Shown here piece by piece: positions 44,306 to 56,654 of a stretch of 64,000 nt of DNA (positions are counted from its first letter, which is position 1; every line of letters begins with the position of its first letter). The position numbers and the translations under genes were made by a program. Location of the stretch: NCBI GenBank assembly GCA_029379385.1, contig CM055618.1, positions 12,472,134-12,536,133 of the forward strand, given 5' to 3'. Origin of the DNA: Quillaja saponaria (Eukaryota > Streptophyta > Magnoliopsida > Fabales > Quillajaceae). Below the pieces are notes generated by a model. That model did no database searches. It worked only from the letters and a program-made list of their open reading frames with translations, and had not been told where the DNA came from.

Positions 44306-46759
44306 ATGACATTATACATGCCGTTATTCAGGTCCTGTTCGACCTTGAGGCCACTTACCCAACTCCATGCCCACCTTTTGGTCACCGGCCTCCACAGAGA
44401 CCCACTAGCTTCTACCAAACTGATTGAATCTTATGGCCAAATGGGTTCCCTCCAATCTTCCAGACTTGTTTTTGAAACTTATCCATGTCCAGATTCTTTC
44501 ATGTGGGGTGTACTAATCAAGTGTTGCCTGTGGAATCATCTTTTTGAAGAAGTAGTTTCACTTTACCATCATATGATTTCACAGCAGACCCAGATTAGTG
44601 GCTTTGTATTTCCATCTATTCTGAGAGCTTCTTCTGGTTTTGGTGACCTGAGTATTGGCAGGAAGATACATGGAAGGATGGTTAAATCTGGGTTTGATGC
44701 TGATTCTGTTGTTGAAACTTCACTACTCAGTTTGTATGGTGAACTGGGCTGCTTGGATGATGCTCGAAAGGTATTTGATGGAATGGGTGACAGAGATGTA
44801 GTTTCTTGGAGTTCTATCATATTATCATATGTTGAGAACAAACAGGCAAGAGAAGGATTGGAAATGTTTCGTTGGATGATTTTTGAAGGCATTGTCCCTG
44901 ACTCAGTGACAATGCTTAGTATTGCCGAGGCTTGTGCCCAAGTTGGTTGTTTGAGACTAGCCAAGTCTGTCCATGGTCATGTATTCAGAAAAGAAATAGA
45001 GGCTGATGTGAATTTGAGTAATTCTTTTATTGTAATGTACAGTCAGTGTGGTTACTTATATACTGCAGAAAAACTCTTTCAGAACATCAACAACCAGAGT
45101 ATTTCCTCTTGGACAGCCATGATTTCCTCGTACAATCAAAGTGGATGCTTCCAGGAAGCAGTGCGCACTTTTATTGAGATGCAGGAGTCAAATGTGGAAA
45201 TCAGTGCGGTAACAATGATGGGTATTCTGTACTCTTGTGCTAGATTAGGCTGGCTAAAAGAGGGAAAGTCAGTTCATTGCTTTCTTCTAAGAAAGGCTAT
45301 GGATTCTGGCCTTGACTTTTTAGGACCAGCATTGATAGATTTGTATGCTGAATGTTGGAAAACAAGAAATTGTGAGATCATTCTTCATTTGAGTGGAGAA
45401 AAAAATGTTGTATCATGGAATATGCTCATATCATTTTATGTGAGGGAGGGGTTGTTCAAGGAGGCATTAGTACTCTTTGTGCAAATGCTGACAGAAGGAC
45501 TCATTCCAGATTCGTTTAGCCTGGCAAGTTCTCTTTCAGCTTGTGCAAGTGTGGGTTCTGTACAGCTCGGACATCAGATACATTGTCATACCATGAAAAG
45601 AGGTTTCTTGGATGAGTATGTTCAGAACTCCTTAATTGATATGTACTGCAAATCTGGCTTTGTGGATTTAGCATTCATGATATTTGACAGGATCAAACAG
45701 CGAAGTGTTGTTACATGGAACTGTATGATGTGTGGGTTTTCTCAGAATGGTAATTCAGTGGAGGCAATCAGTCTATTTGATCAAATATACTTTAATCGTC
45801 TTGAGGTAAATGATGTTACCTTCTTAAGTGCAATTCAAGCTTGTTCCAATTTGGGTTACCTTGAGAAGGGAAAATGGATTCACCATAAGCTCGTTACATA
45901 TGGTGTACGGAAAGATCTTTATATTGATACAGCTCTAATTGACATGTACGCCAAGAGTGGAGACCTTCGAACAGCCCGCAGACTTTTTGATTGCATGTCA
46001 GAAAGAAGTGTGGTATCATGGACTACCGTGATTGGTGCTTACGGTATGCATGGTCAAAAAAGTGCTGCCATCTCACTCTTCAATCAGATGGTAGAGTCAG
46101 GGATAAACCCAAATGAAATAACATTCATGAATGTTCTATCAGCCTGCAGTCATGCAGGATCAGTGGAAGAAGGAAAGTTATATTTTAACTCAATGAGGGA
46201 ATTTGGTGTTGAGCCCCAGACAGAACATTTTGCCTCTGTTGTCGACCTTCTGAGCCGAGCTGGTGATCTAACTGGAGCATATGACATAATAAAATCAATG
46301 TCTCGCCCTGTAGATGCCAGTGTCTGGGCTGCTCTGCTTAATGGGTGTCGAATACACAGGAGGATGGACATGATTAAAAGCATTGAAAGAGAGCTTACAG
46401 AAATAAGTACAGATGATACAGGATACTATACGTTATTATCTAATATATACGCAGAAGGAGGAAACTGGAACGAATTTGGGAAGGTGAGATCAATGATGAA
46501 AGTTATTGGCATAAATAAGGTACCAGGGCACAGTACAATTGAGATTGATAAGAGAATCTACAGATTTGGAGCTGGAGATACTTCTAATTGTCAAACTGAA
46601 GAAATTTACATATTTTTGGAAAAATTTCGGAGTTTGGCTCAGGAACAAGGATGCGGTGTAGAACGCAGTAGTTCAATGATTGATACTAGCATGTTCTCCA
46701 AGGGATATAATGTTCAAAAGTTACAAAAGGAAGCTAGCAATTGCATGAGAAATGAATGA
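44306..46759 (+). CDS. PLS-class pentatricopeptide repeat protein (At1g69350 type)
   Basis: One uninterrupted ORF of 817 aa; the start (MTLYMPLFRSCSTLRPLTQLH) is the natural N-terminus of this orthologue group. PPR motifs run almost from residue 15 to about 650, with the alternating long/short spacing of the PLS subclass (repeated DVVSWSSIILSY, SISSWTAMISSYN, SVVTWNCMMCGFSQNGN, SVVSWTTVIGAYGMHGQ). E and E+-like motifs follow (DASVWAALLNGCRIHRRMD, YYTLLSNIYAEGGNW, then VPGHSTIEID). There is no DYW deaminase domain. Such proteins bind organellar RNA, mostly as C-to-U editing specificity factors in mitochondria or plastids; the Arabidopsis orthologue is annotated as mitochondrial. An editing role is likely but unproven. 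It lies between the CLPF-like gene and the minus-strand DUF863 gene. Confidence 0.93.
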   Translation: MTLYMPLFRSCSTLRPLTQLHAHLLVTGLHRDPLASTKLIESYGQMGSLQSSRLVFETYPCPDSFMWGVLIKCCLWNHLFEEVVSLYHHMISQQTQISGFVFPSILRASSGFGDLSIGRKIHGRMVKSGFDADSVVETSLLSLYGELGCLDDARKVFDGMGDRDVVSWSSIILSYVENKQAREGLEMFRWMIFEGIVPDSVTMLSIAEACAQVGCLRLAKSVHGHVFRKEIEADVNLSNSFIVMYSQCGYLYTAEKLFQNINNQSISSWTAMISSYNQSGCFQEAVRTFIEMQESNVEISAVTMMGILYSCARLGWLKEGKSVHCFLLRKAMDSGLDFLGPALIDLYAECWKTRNCEIILHLSGEKNVVSWNMLISFYVREGLFKEALVLFVQMLTEGLIPDSFSLASSLSACASVGSVQLGHQIHCHTMKRGFLDEYVQNSLIDMYCKSGFVDLAFMIFDRIKQRSVVTWNCMMCGFSQNGNSVEAISLFDQIYFNRLEVNDVTFLSAIQACSNLGYLEKGKWIHHKLVTYGVRKDLYIDTALIDMYAKSGDLRTARRLFDCMSERSVVSWTTVIGAYGMHGQKSAAISLFNQMVESGINPNEITFMNVLSACSHAGSVEEGKLYFNSMREFGVEPQTEHFASVVDLLSRAGDLTGAYDIIKSMSRPVDASVWAALLNGCRIHRRMDMIKSIERELTEISTDDTGYYTLLSNIYAEGGNWNEFGKVRSMMKVIGINKVPGHSTIEIDKRIYRFGAGDTSNCQTEEIYIFLEKFRSLAQEQGCGVERSSSMIDTSMFSKGYNVQKLQKEASNCMRNE

Positions 46760-49027
46760 TACACAGTGTTTCCAGGATAATACTGCATTTGACTAAACTT
46801 ACAAGTTACAGATTCTCATTCTTGAAGGCAGCTTAAGTCCAACTATCATACAGAGGGAAAGATAATAATGGAAGATTGGATTCAGGTAAGCGTTTCACAA
46901 GAAGTTGCATCCTTGGGGATTGTTGGCTTGTTAAACGAGCAGATCACTGCATATTATATCTGACTCAGGTGTCCAAAATCGATTGCAGCATTGGTAAATA
47001 ACTCTATGATGCAGCATAAAACTATCAGAGTTTAATTGCCAATGAATAAAATGCTTTGCTGCTGCTAATTTCTGTTTACTTTCCACCATTCAATGCAAGC
47101 AAGAGATATCTGGGGTAAGTAGTCCACTTGAGAGATAGACCAATTTAGTGTTGTTATATGACATGTAAAATAGATGCATCCAGTTGTAACTTAAGTACGT
47201 TTTTGCCTTTATGGCTAATTACTTCGTAGGTCTGAAGCTATGTCAAACCTCCATGGATGATCAGATATTCTTTCCACATTCTGTATTATGGAAATGAAAG
47301 TTATTACAATACACGCGTAATCTGGAACCTGCCTTTTCTCTTTCATAAAGACTGTAGTGTATACAAGCCTAATTATTGTCTACCCTGATATATCTTCCAT
47401 CATGAGTTCCCTGGACTTGCTGGATCTAGTTGGGAATGAAATTTGCGTATTAGAAGGTAAATATTATGTGATTAACGGAGATCCCAGATACCCCTTTAAC
47501 TTTTAATTCAACATACCACACTATGGCTGTGAAAGAACTCTGTTTGTGTGGATAAATGACAACATTAGTGAAGTTAAAGTACCTTTTCTGTGTTCAAATC
47601 AACCAACCCTTCTCTCATCCTATTCAACAAGATCATTCTGAACCAAGTTGTAGCCGACATGTTAAACAAATTTGCTTGGTGGTACAAAAATGATTAAGAT
47701 GAGAAGATATTGTTATAAAACTATAAAAGAGTGAAATTTGTAGCGCCTTAAATGCAATTAAATTAAATATTTTGTCTTTTGTGCCCTCAGAAAAGGACAT
47801 ATAAACACTGAAAAGTTGTGAGAGAGAGGAATGTGCTTTTAGGAATGACGAAAGAAAAAAAAATGTATTTTTCGTTAAACGTGATTGGATTGGATTGGAT
47901 GTGGCCAACACGAGCCAATCAAACAGTTACTCAAACACGCCGAAGCATCTGTCGTAGCGCAACGTACGAGAGAGAAAATCTATGATCTCTGTCTTTGTCT
48001 TTATCAATTATCCCAACCTAATGTTCTTCCATCACGCGCCCTTCCTTTCGCGTGGAAACTTGCAAGGAAAATTTTGGTATATTTTATCAATATACCATCT
48101 TAATATTACTTCATTAGTTTTTTTTTCTCTTGAAACAATAGATATTTAAAATATTACAAATATAACAAATTATTTATTGCATGTTAATGAAATTATGATA
48201 TATCACAATATTAATATATTATCCTAAAAAGGGTTCTGTCAGAAATTCTTTGTTTATTATTTTTCTAAATATGTATAACAATTTGGACATTATTGAGATG
48301 ATAAGGATATATGAGACTTGAGCAAAACTTTTGATACGAGGGATAATTATTTGCAATAATCTTCCTTTTAATTAACTTGTTGGGTATAATAGTCAATACA
48401 CCTTAATATACACAAACACGATGAAGGGGACCATTTTAGCCTGAAAACTAAACAAATTTCTGCAAAACGACAGAATATGAATCAAAACTGGCTTTACCAA
48501 TTCTCGTATGGCACCACATTTCATCCACATGGTGCTATTTTAGGCTTTTCTGTTACTTGTGCGTCCAAACAAACACGGTGCGAAGCATTAACCACTCAAA
48601 TATTAAATCAAAGTTAAGTCAAATCCTCCATTTGTTAAGCCTCAAATTTGAAAAAAAAAAAATCCAATTATTTCAAAACTTCAGTTGATGAAAACTGATA
48701 ATAAAGAATGTATTGATTGGTTCAATTGATAAAACTGTACGTGAGATGATAACTTCTGTTGAGTAGCAGACCTCCTCCGAATAAAAAAAAATCAAATTTT
48801 TTTTCCTAAAGATACCAATCGAGAAATCATGCACATTATTTAAGAATAATACAAAGTTGGTATCATCAAGACCGATAATCAAGCATGCCCAATTAAGGGC
48901 TAGAAGAAATGTACAAAGAAATTCTCATGTCTCAATCACCTCATGTCATGTCCCATTTGATAGGGAGACAGTTCCCAACTTTCCCTCTATAAGTTCTCAA
49001 TCTTTAAACTTTAGTCTCTTCCCATAA
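46760..49027. other. Convergent intergenic region between PPR and DUF863 genes
   Basis: The 3' regions of the two convergent genes meet here. A less AT-rich patch at 47880-48065 has an open frame and CACGCGCCC...CGCGTGG but no recognised protein; it may be an old promoter or exon. The remainder is AT-rich with nothing visible. Confidence 0.45.
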
Positions 49028-52000
49028 TTATGTCAATGGCAGAGGTGGAGGATTACCTGTCGGGCACCTCTGCCGGCGAGGCCTTCTGGTTGTCTTTCCC
49101 CAACCTGTTAGGCTTCTATCCTCCAGTCCCACTTCAATGTTATTAAGCTGCTGTATCAGCAGGGTGCAAGTTGCATTGGTTGCCACGGGAGGAGGGGGGC
49201 AAACCACTAACCGCCGTCTCCCCCTGCCACACCCATTTCTAGTGGAGTTTCTCCTAGTCAGTCCTGAATTCCATGAATGTCCTGTTGCCCGCATAAGCCC
49301 TCCAAATGTTTGAAGATCTTCAGTTACTTCATGCCTTGAAAGAGAAACAAGGCATGGAAGAATGTCCCTTTGGAAGTCCCTCCGCTGCCTCCCTCTCCTT
49401 GCTGGGCCCTTTCGGGTTCGGTTTGGTAATAAATTGGTTACTGTTTCATCCACTTTTAAGTTTTCTGGAACCAAAGGCTCAGGCATGTAGTCTTCTTCCT
49501 TGGTGACAGTCAGGTTCAATGTCATGGCCTCGAAGTAATCAATCCCTTCTGAGGAAGACATACCATTATGTTCACCATCTTTCCAACTGAAAACAGAATC
49601 AAATTTGTGTTCAAGATTATCCTCACATGAAGAAACTATATCAGCAAACCAACTAAGGGGGTCCATGATTGAAGTCTCTGATGGATTGCGGATTGTGTCA
49701 TCCAAATGATTGCACATTGATGATGAGATGGCAACTATAGCCTCTGCTGCATTCATCATAAGTTCATCCCGTGGCTGTTCAGCTTTATTTTGTGGGCAAT
49801 GTGATGATACTAGTCGAGTTTGAAGCTGCTTTTCTTCAGAAATGACATCCTCCTCATTCTCAGGAACTACAGGGGCTTCTAAATCAATTTCTACTTTCAT
49901 TTGCACATCAGTGCACGAAATAGGTATCATAGACACTTCATCACTCATACACAAGTTCAGATCAATCTGATATCCAAAATTGGCATCTTTTGTATCCAAC
50001 CACTTCTCATTGACAACAGCTTCTGTCACAGACTGATTGCCCAAGTCAGGAATTGCAGGATCACAAGGCAAATTAATATCAAATATCTTGTTTCTGCTGT
50101 GATTTTCCACAACTTCCCCTTTGGATGAATTAGGAAGCGACACAGAGGGGGAAGTGAGTGAAGAAGACTCATTCTTTGAAATAAGAGGCTTCTCAAAAAT
50201 GGGAAAACCAAGGATCCTTTTATTACTCAAAGAGTCACCTGTTTCTTTCTTCCTTGCCCCAACATCATTAGAACACGAAACTGATGTTACATTGTTCAGA
50301 GAAATTCCATTAGGACCTTTTCCAGTGCCATTGATGTTATATTTTGGAGATGCTTGCAGGAAACTCAGTTCCCCAGTGGTTGAAATTCTCCCGGCATTTG
50401 GGGTATCACTTTTACAAGTACCCTTAGCTGTTAGCCAGGGAAATGCTTCAAAATGCTCCTCGTTCTTTTCTTCTCTATCTGTGATCCCAAGACCTGGCTG
50501 GGGAACAAGTTTGTTGGATGAGCTGTTTGAGAGCACCACATTCAAGTTCGCATCTTTTACAGACTTCATGTCATTGCAATTTGAACCCTTCTGGTACTTT
50601 AACATATCCTGATTGAAGTGTTGAGGAACTCCCTTACAATCATTATTATAATTAAGATAATCATAGTTGACTGAAGAGAGGTTAATCGGTAGCTCTTTGG
50701 AACCTGATGAAGACCCATGGTAAAATCCATTTTGTATAGGTGCCTCAGATCCAAAACATGAGTTAGACTTAGAATTGCAATTGAGAGGCCAACTATCTCC
50801 AAAAATTCCATTGCTCTGACCAGACTGATAACTCTTGTTGAAGGCAGGAGATGTGTTTAGACATGGATGCACCTGAACTGACGTTGACTTCTGGGTCAAG
50901 CTACTACTTGGCATTTCAAAAGAAGAGACTGACTGGGACCAGGACTTAGCTAAATCAGAGGAAGCAACAACTGGAAAGAAACTGGATCTATGTGAAGATA
51001 CAACAGACTCTGGATATTTATTATTGGAGATTTCATGACTTGTTTCACTGATTTCTAAATCATAAACTGTCCTCTCCCTCCAGAAATCAACCTTGTTTCT
51101 AGTAGTTGAATAAACAGATGGTGGTCCATGGGACTTATTGATCACATCTTGCATTGTTTGTTGGGGCAAAAGCAACTTCTCCGGTTGGAAACCTTGAGAA
51201 ACAGATTTGAGGTCACCTTTGCCTTGGCCTGTGTAATAATAGCTTCAATGTGAAAACCTTAACATTGTAAACAACTTTAAGAGATATAATTTAGATCCTT
51301 GAAATTTTCAAGTTCTGTGGTAAAAAGAAAAAAAAAAAGAAGAACCTGCTAGAATTGAGGGAGAAAGGATGAAAAGCACAACTATTAATGATCCTCCAGC
51401 TCGGAGAACGATTGCAAGTTCATCCTAGTTTTCCTTGTCTAGTATTAAAAGTTTTTAGATAACATAGAAAATTAGTGAGAAACACTAACATTCTAAATGA
51501 TTAGCAGTTCTAATTAAGAATGAAAATTGCTACCAGTTTATATGAAACTAACAAAAAGCAAGCTGCTCATGCTTTCCAATTGCTATAACAAAAGCTCCAG
51601 AACGATGCAAAGTCAATGGTCTAATTTATAACAATTTCTTGGGTCAGAAAAATATAATATGATGCAAACTCATGAGGAAAACGAACCTGCTTCAAGTACA
51701 TGGGGCATCCACCCTCTTCCACTCCCACTGCTCTCCACATATTGATTATTCTGAAGCCCATTTTCACTTTCATGACGTGAGTTGAGTAAAACTTCCTTTG
51801 TCAAACTGAAAAACTGTGACTTTGATTTGGCAGATAGATCAGCACATGCATTTGCCACTTGGAAGTGATTAAGATCAACATATGCAGAAGCATTTGTTTC
51901 TTCTACCTGAACCGGCTCATTTAGATCAGCCAAACCACTTGTGTTCCTTAAACACTGATCTGATCTTGAAGTCTCTTCTTGGCTACCAGCTTTCCCACCA

Positions 52001-53075
52001 CCGCCAAGGAAAAACTTTGCACTACTCACAGGTACAATTTTACAATTTCTTTCAGGATGATTTATTGATGTGCCAGTGTTTTTTTCATCACTGAATTTTT
52101 CACTTTCCTCGGTATCAAGGTATTCATCAGCTGGAAGTTGAAGATCAAACATTTTTTTCCTCACCTTTGTGGGTCTGGACTCCAGGACTTCAACATCCTT
52201 TGAATTACTTCCATTTTGGGGAGGAACCAGACAAGCTTGCTTGCTGTTTCCTTTGTTAGAAGCTAAAGGATAATCCCCCTCAACAACTGAAACAGATGGT
52301 CTAGCACAAACAGAGTTCGCCAAGGGGAAGCTAGGAATATGCCATTTCTGGCCATCTTCAGATGTAAATTGGGATGCTAGGGAACCCCTCAAAAATGATC
52401 CATCAGGTATCGGGTTTCTGACTACTTCTTTCCTCTTAAATTCATCCATCAAATCCTTCTGCGTTCTATATAGACGATGAAGTTCATAGACCTGATTGAC
52501 GATGGATAGTTTAGATATATATCTGACAATAATATTTAGTACATAAACAAATAACAGTCAATAGGATTCTAGATTGAACCATCTGCTCCTATATTAAATT
52601 AGCCATTACCAAACTCAATCATTGAGCTGATAATAACTAAGCTTAATCAGAGAGTTGATTAAAGCACCGTAACTGAAAATATGTCTGGTTATATGATAAA
52701 CATTTCTGAAGAAGTATCACGTATCAAACTAAATGCATGAAAAAGAGGCTTTTGTTCCTTAGACAGATTCAAACCTCACCCAACCACATACCATGTGTGC
52801 CCCCTATGAAAGTGATGAAGAAGAAAACTTGAATCTTATACCTGATTCTTAAATATGGCTTCATGCTCAAGCATTGTCCGCTTCAAAACATCCTTATCAT
52901 ACTCTGAACGTGCACCGGAAGTAGCCCTTTGCAAATAACCATTATAACACTGTCCGTTTGACAAGTTTTTATCTCCATAAAACAGGGGCCAACCACAGCT
53001 GCTGGACTCATCATTAAGATCCCTCATTGAATAGTATCCTGGCAAGTAGCTTTTGCTCTGCACTTTGGTTCCCAT
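49028..53075 (-). CDS. DUF863 family protein (At1g69360 type)
   Basis: Three coding exons on the minus strand: 53075-52842 (ATG 53075), 52491-51687 and 51228-49028 (stop at 49028). Phases agree; product 1079 aa. The N-terminus MGTKVQSKSYLPGYYSMRDL, the coiled segment LKRTMLEHEAIFKNQVYEL followed by HRLYRTQKDLMDE, the motif LADLNEPVQVEE with a later DINLPCD and QIDLNLCMSD, and the basic C-terminal block (RKGPARRGRQRRDFQ, RRNSTRNGCGRGRRRL) are diagnostic of plant DUF863 proteins. The 'DLNxP/DINLP' patches resemble EAR-type repression motifs, so a nuclear transcription-related role is plausible but unknown. The chosen ATG is two bases after the leader-intron acceptor (TGTCAG|GAATG). Confidence 0.92.
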
Positions 53076-53077
53076 TC

Positions 53078-55357
53078 CTGACAATTGAACAACTGTCACT
53101 TAATTGCATAGAGTTTCTTAAGAAAACAAAATCATGTATGATCCCCCAATCCCAACGAAAAAGAAGCATGTGCTCCATTTCATCATTATCCCAAGTCATG
53201 CACTACTCAGTTATATACAGATGATAAAAATCAAATACCAGCCTACAAATCACTCATGTCCAAAACAGTTTTCAGCACACAATTTAAATAAAAGGCACTT
53301 CAGACTATTCACATTTGAATGTACAAAGCACATTAGATTCCTCCTCCTCCTTCTCCCTCAACAACAATATGTATTGGATTAACAATATTTCTTTTTCTTT
53401 TATTTTCTTCCAGGAGACGTATTATTCAAATGTCGGTGGCTTAGTCCTTAAACACTTTTAACAATACATAAGTTACAAAGATGATAGCATTAGCCATTGT
53501 CATACAGAGCACCCAACTGAGTAGCCTCACAGAACTTGCTGACGACATGCATCCCCAAACCAAGGTGGGATACAACATGAACCAAAGAATCTTTCCTTGC
53601 ACCTCTTAAGATAATGTTTTATTTAAAGGAATTAATTTATGCTTCAAATACTTCAACAAATGCAGGAGCAGGACAGTACAGATATCATGGCAAACATGAA
53701 TTCCCATATTAGCCTTTCATACCAAACATAAAAAGTACGAAATAACTTCTGCCAAGGCTATCAACTAAATCAAGTTGATGGATAAACAGTTTTAACAGAA
53801 GTGTACACTAAAAATGAGTGTAAAGTGATTATGAGGTCCAGAGGGATACAGTGAGTACTTTGACTGACATTAATCTTTATAGTAAACTGCACCAAAATTG
53901 ACCTGCAAATCATGCAAATTTGAAAATGAGAAGAAAAAATTTTCCAACCAAATTTCTTAACATATACATTGACAATCAAAACCCAAAACTTTCCATTCAC
54001 CATTAATGAAACCATAGCGGCTATGTTTAGAAATAGCACTAACTCAATTTATTATTAACATACATGATCAGATGTTAATGCAACTTCATCTAAAGTTTTA
54101 TGACAATTTCCCAATAGTTTGCAACAGATATGAAACAAATATTGCTTCTATGCTAGAGATATACATTACTAAAATGGTCAGATGTTAATGCAACTGCTTG
54201 AGAATGCTCAGAATATTATATGTCAAAAGAGGAGGACTAGAAGCTTTACTTGCAAATGTGACTCACCATCTGCCATTATTTCTTTCTTGAAAATTTTATT
54301 TATGAACAGTGATGCTTTAAGCAAGAAAATTCAATTACCACTTAGTAATAGGTCTCTAGAAAAACAAGCATCATACATACATATGGTAAAACGACCAGAA
54401 CAGCAGAACCAAGCTGAAATACTTATAGGAACATGTGTTTCTCTTTCTCAACTTGGGTAAGTAACTAGCAGCTCAAGAACTATTAAAGTAATATCGCAAA
54501 TACAACTAATCTTAATAACCATTGGTAAGTAACTGGATGGCATTCCCAGATTATGATCTATTGACTAATCTTAAGCAACATGAACTTCCACAAATATTAG
54601 TAAATTGAAAGGTGTTTGTGATTAATAGTACACATTTGACCAAGGTTCCATAAACTAGTCATTGAAAGTAATCCATCAATCATTAGGAAAGTACACATTA
54701 GACCCTTCACTCCAATTGTGACCCAAACGAATGAAGAATTTAACAAAGCAACAAACTTCTTCAGTATGTTCGATTGAAGTACATACATCTTCCCCATATA
54801 CAATTTGAAGCAGCCACAAAGGGAAAATAAAATGCATATATTGGTGAGACAAACCAGAAAACAATAAAGTATATGGTCATTGACCAATCATATCTTAGAA
54901 AAATCCCCAACATAGATTGAAATTTGCAAGAAAAACCTACACCACTATGCGTTAGAGTTTTAATGTGCAAGAGGTACAATTTCCATTCTTTCATCTTAGT
55001 TTCTGGGATAGAAAGAAGACAACCAGAATATGTGGTAAAAGTTCATGAGACAGATCAAATACAATTACTATCTAAACCAACACAAATAGCAGATATCAAC
55101 AAAAATTAAATAAATCGTTTGAGAAACTATAAATCAACCATCAAAGCAACCCAGCCAGAAAATCAAGAAAACAAAAATTAAAAAGTAGTTCAGCATAGAA
55201 GTTAATATGAAATAAACACCAAACAGTATGTCTCAATAATTATCGAGTTCCAGAGAAGAACTAGGTAAAACCAATAAATAATCAAACCCCAATTTATCAT
55301 ATCATCAAGCAAAAAAATCAATTAATTAAATTATCCACAAAAATAAATAATTTTTAC
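53078..55357 (-). other. Predicted 2.3-kb intron in the DUF863 5' leader
   Basis: Donor CTGAG|GTAAAAA at 55358/55357 and acceptor TGTCAG at 53083-53078 on the minus strand enclose AT-rich sequence with many stops. The leader exon upstream is GA-rich. Long first introns in the 5' UTR are common in plant regulatory genes. This is a prediction only. Confidence 0.5.
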
Positions 55358-55830
55358 CTCAGACCCACATCCTCTCATCACCTCTCCTCAGTCATCCGCC
55401 GTGGATTCTAAAACTCGACAGAACCTCCCCATCATAGAAAATTCAGTCTTAGACTCGCTCTGTCAAGACCTAAGGCAGCTGAAAAACAATAATTATATGG
55501 CAAACAACAAAGTGTGTGTCTTAGCAACACAATTGAAGAAGCTTAGATCGTCATCAGGTTGAAGAAAAAGAGGAGATTTCGATCTGCTGGGCCACTCCTC
55601 TCTCTCTCTCAAAAGAAGGAAAAAAATAAGTTTTTTTCTTTTAGAGAGAGAGAAATACAAAAAATTTAAGAGAGAGGGAGAGATCCGAGATAAGAAATCT
55701 TCACACAAACAAACGACCTTCTTAGAACAGTGACATGAAATTTGTCAACATCCGGTCTCTTTATTCTCTGCTTTTTCTTCACTTCTCTCTCACTCTCTCA
55801 CATATATTTCCTCTCCCTTTTCTATATAAA
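55358..55830 (-). promoter_or_regulatory. DUF863 leader exon and core promoter (predicted)
   Basis: On the minus strand, TTTATATAGA (55830-55821) is a good TATA box. About 30 nt downstream begins a (GA)n/AGAGAGAG-rich leader (about 55795-55585), typical of plant housekeeping 5' UTRs. Confidence 0.55.
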
Positions 55831-56654
55831 AAACTAATTATATTTCTGGTTTTGAGGAAATGAAAAGAAATGGGCATTTCTAGATTCTCTCCACCTTCCT
55901 TGCTTTTGGTACAGAAATCAAAAAGCATTAATTTAAAACCCAAAAAAAATCCAATATTTTTTTTGTATTTAATATATACAACGCCTGCGTTACTGCAACA
56001 ACAGGCACAACAACTTGACAATACAATCTTTCTAAGCTACTTGTTAAGATTAAAACTCAGATAAGACTAATTAATTAACGTTAAGAATATTTTAATTTAC
56101 ATTAAAATATTTCCATTTAAAGTATTAGTGTTGAATTGGCCAATACAACAGACAGAATGTGGGTCCCCCCTCAAAATGGGGAAGGATGAGGTTTCTTCAG
56201 GTTTTAGAAGAGTCAGTTATTGCAAATGCCCTTCTGGGTATCAAAATATTACAAGAATAGGACCAGATCCTCTGAGAGAAAAGCAAACAGATTTTATTAT
56301 AATCTAAGACACGTGGCTTCTTTTCATACAACGGGCGAGTGATCAATTAGAATGTTAGGTACTATTTTATTAAACGAAAAATTCTGTTTAATAGTAACAC
56401 AAAAGTGATAAAGGACAATAATTAAAATACCTCATCTGCCCAACCTAACATATTGGGGAAAATAATTAATGACTTTCAACAAAAAATATCAAGATTAGTA
56501 CATTTCCACCCATCCCAAAAGAAAAATTACCATGTCTCTTTTTTCTTTTTCTTGTTTTTTTCTAATCACTAATATAATTTATCTTTTAGAATTTAGAATC
56601 ACTTCAAAATCAACTAATAAACTAATTTAAAAGTCAATAAAACTTCAAATCAAA

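Noticed and set aside
44569..44964. Minus-strand frame of 131 codons
   Set aside because: It is antisense to the PPR gene.
47880..48065. A less AT-rich patch with an open frame and CACGCG/CGCGTG motifs as a possible gene or promoter
   Set aside because: The translation resembles nothing known, and no exon partner or downstream gene on the + strand is visible. Mentioned only as an oddity of the intergenic region.
50121..50612. Plus-strand open frame of 163 codons
   Set aside because: It lies antisense to the large DUF863 exon, whose coding frame is clearly the real one.
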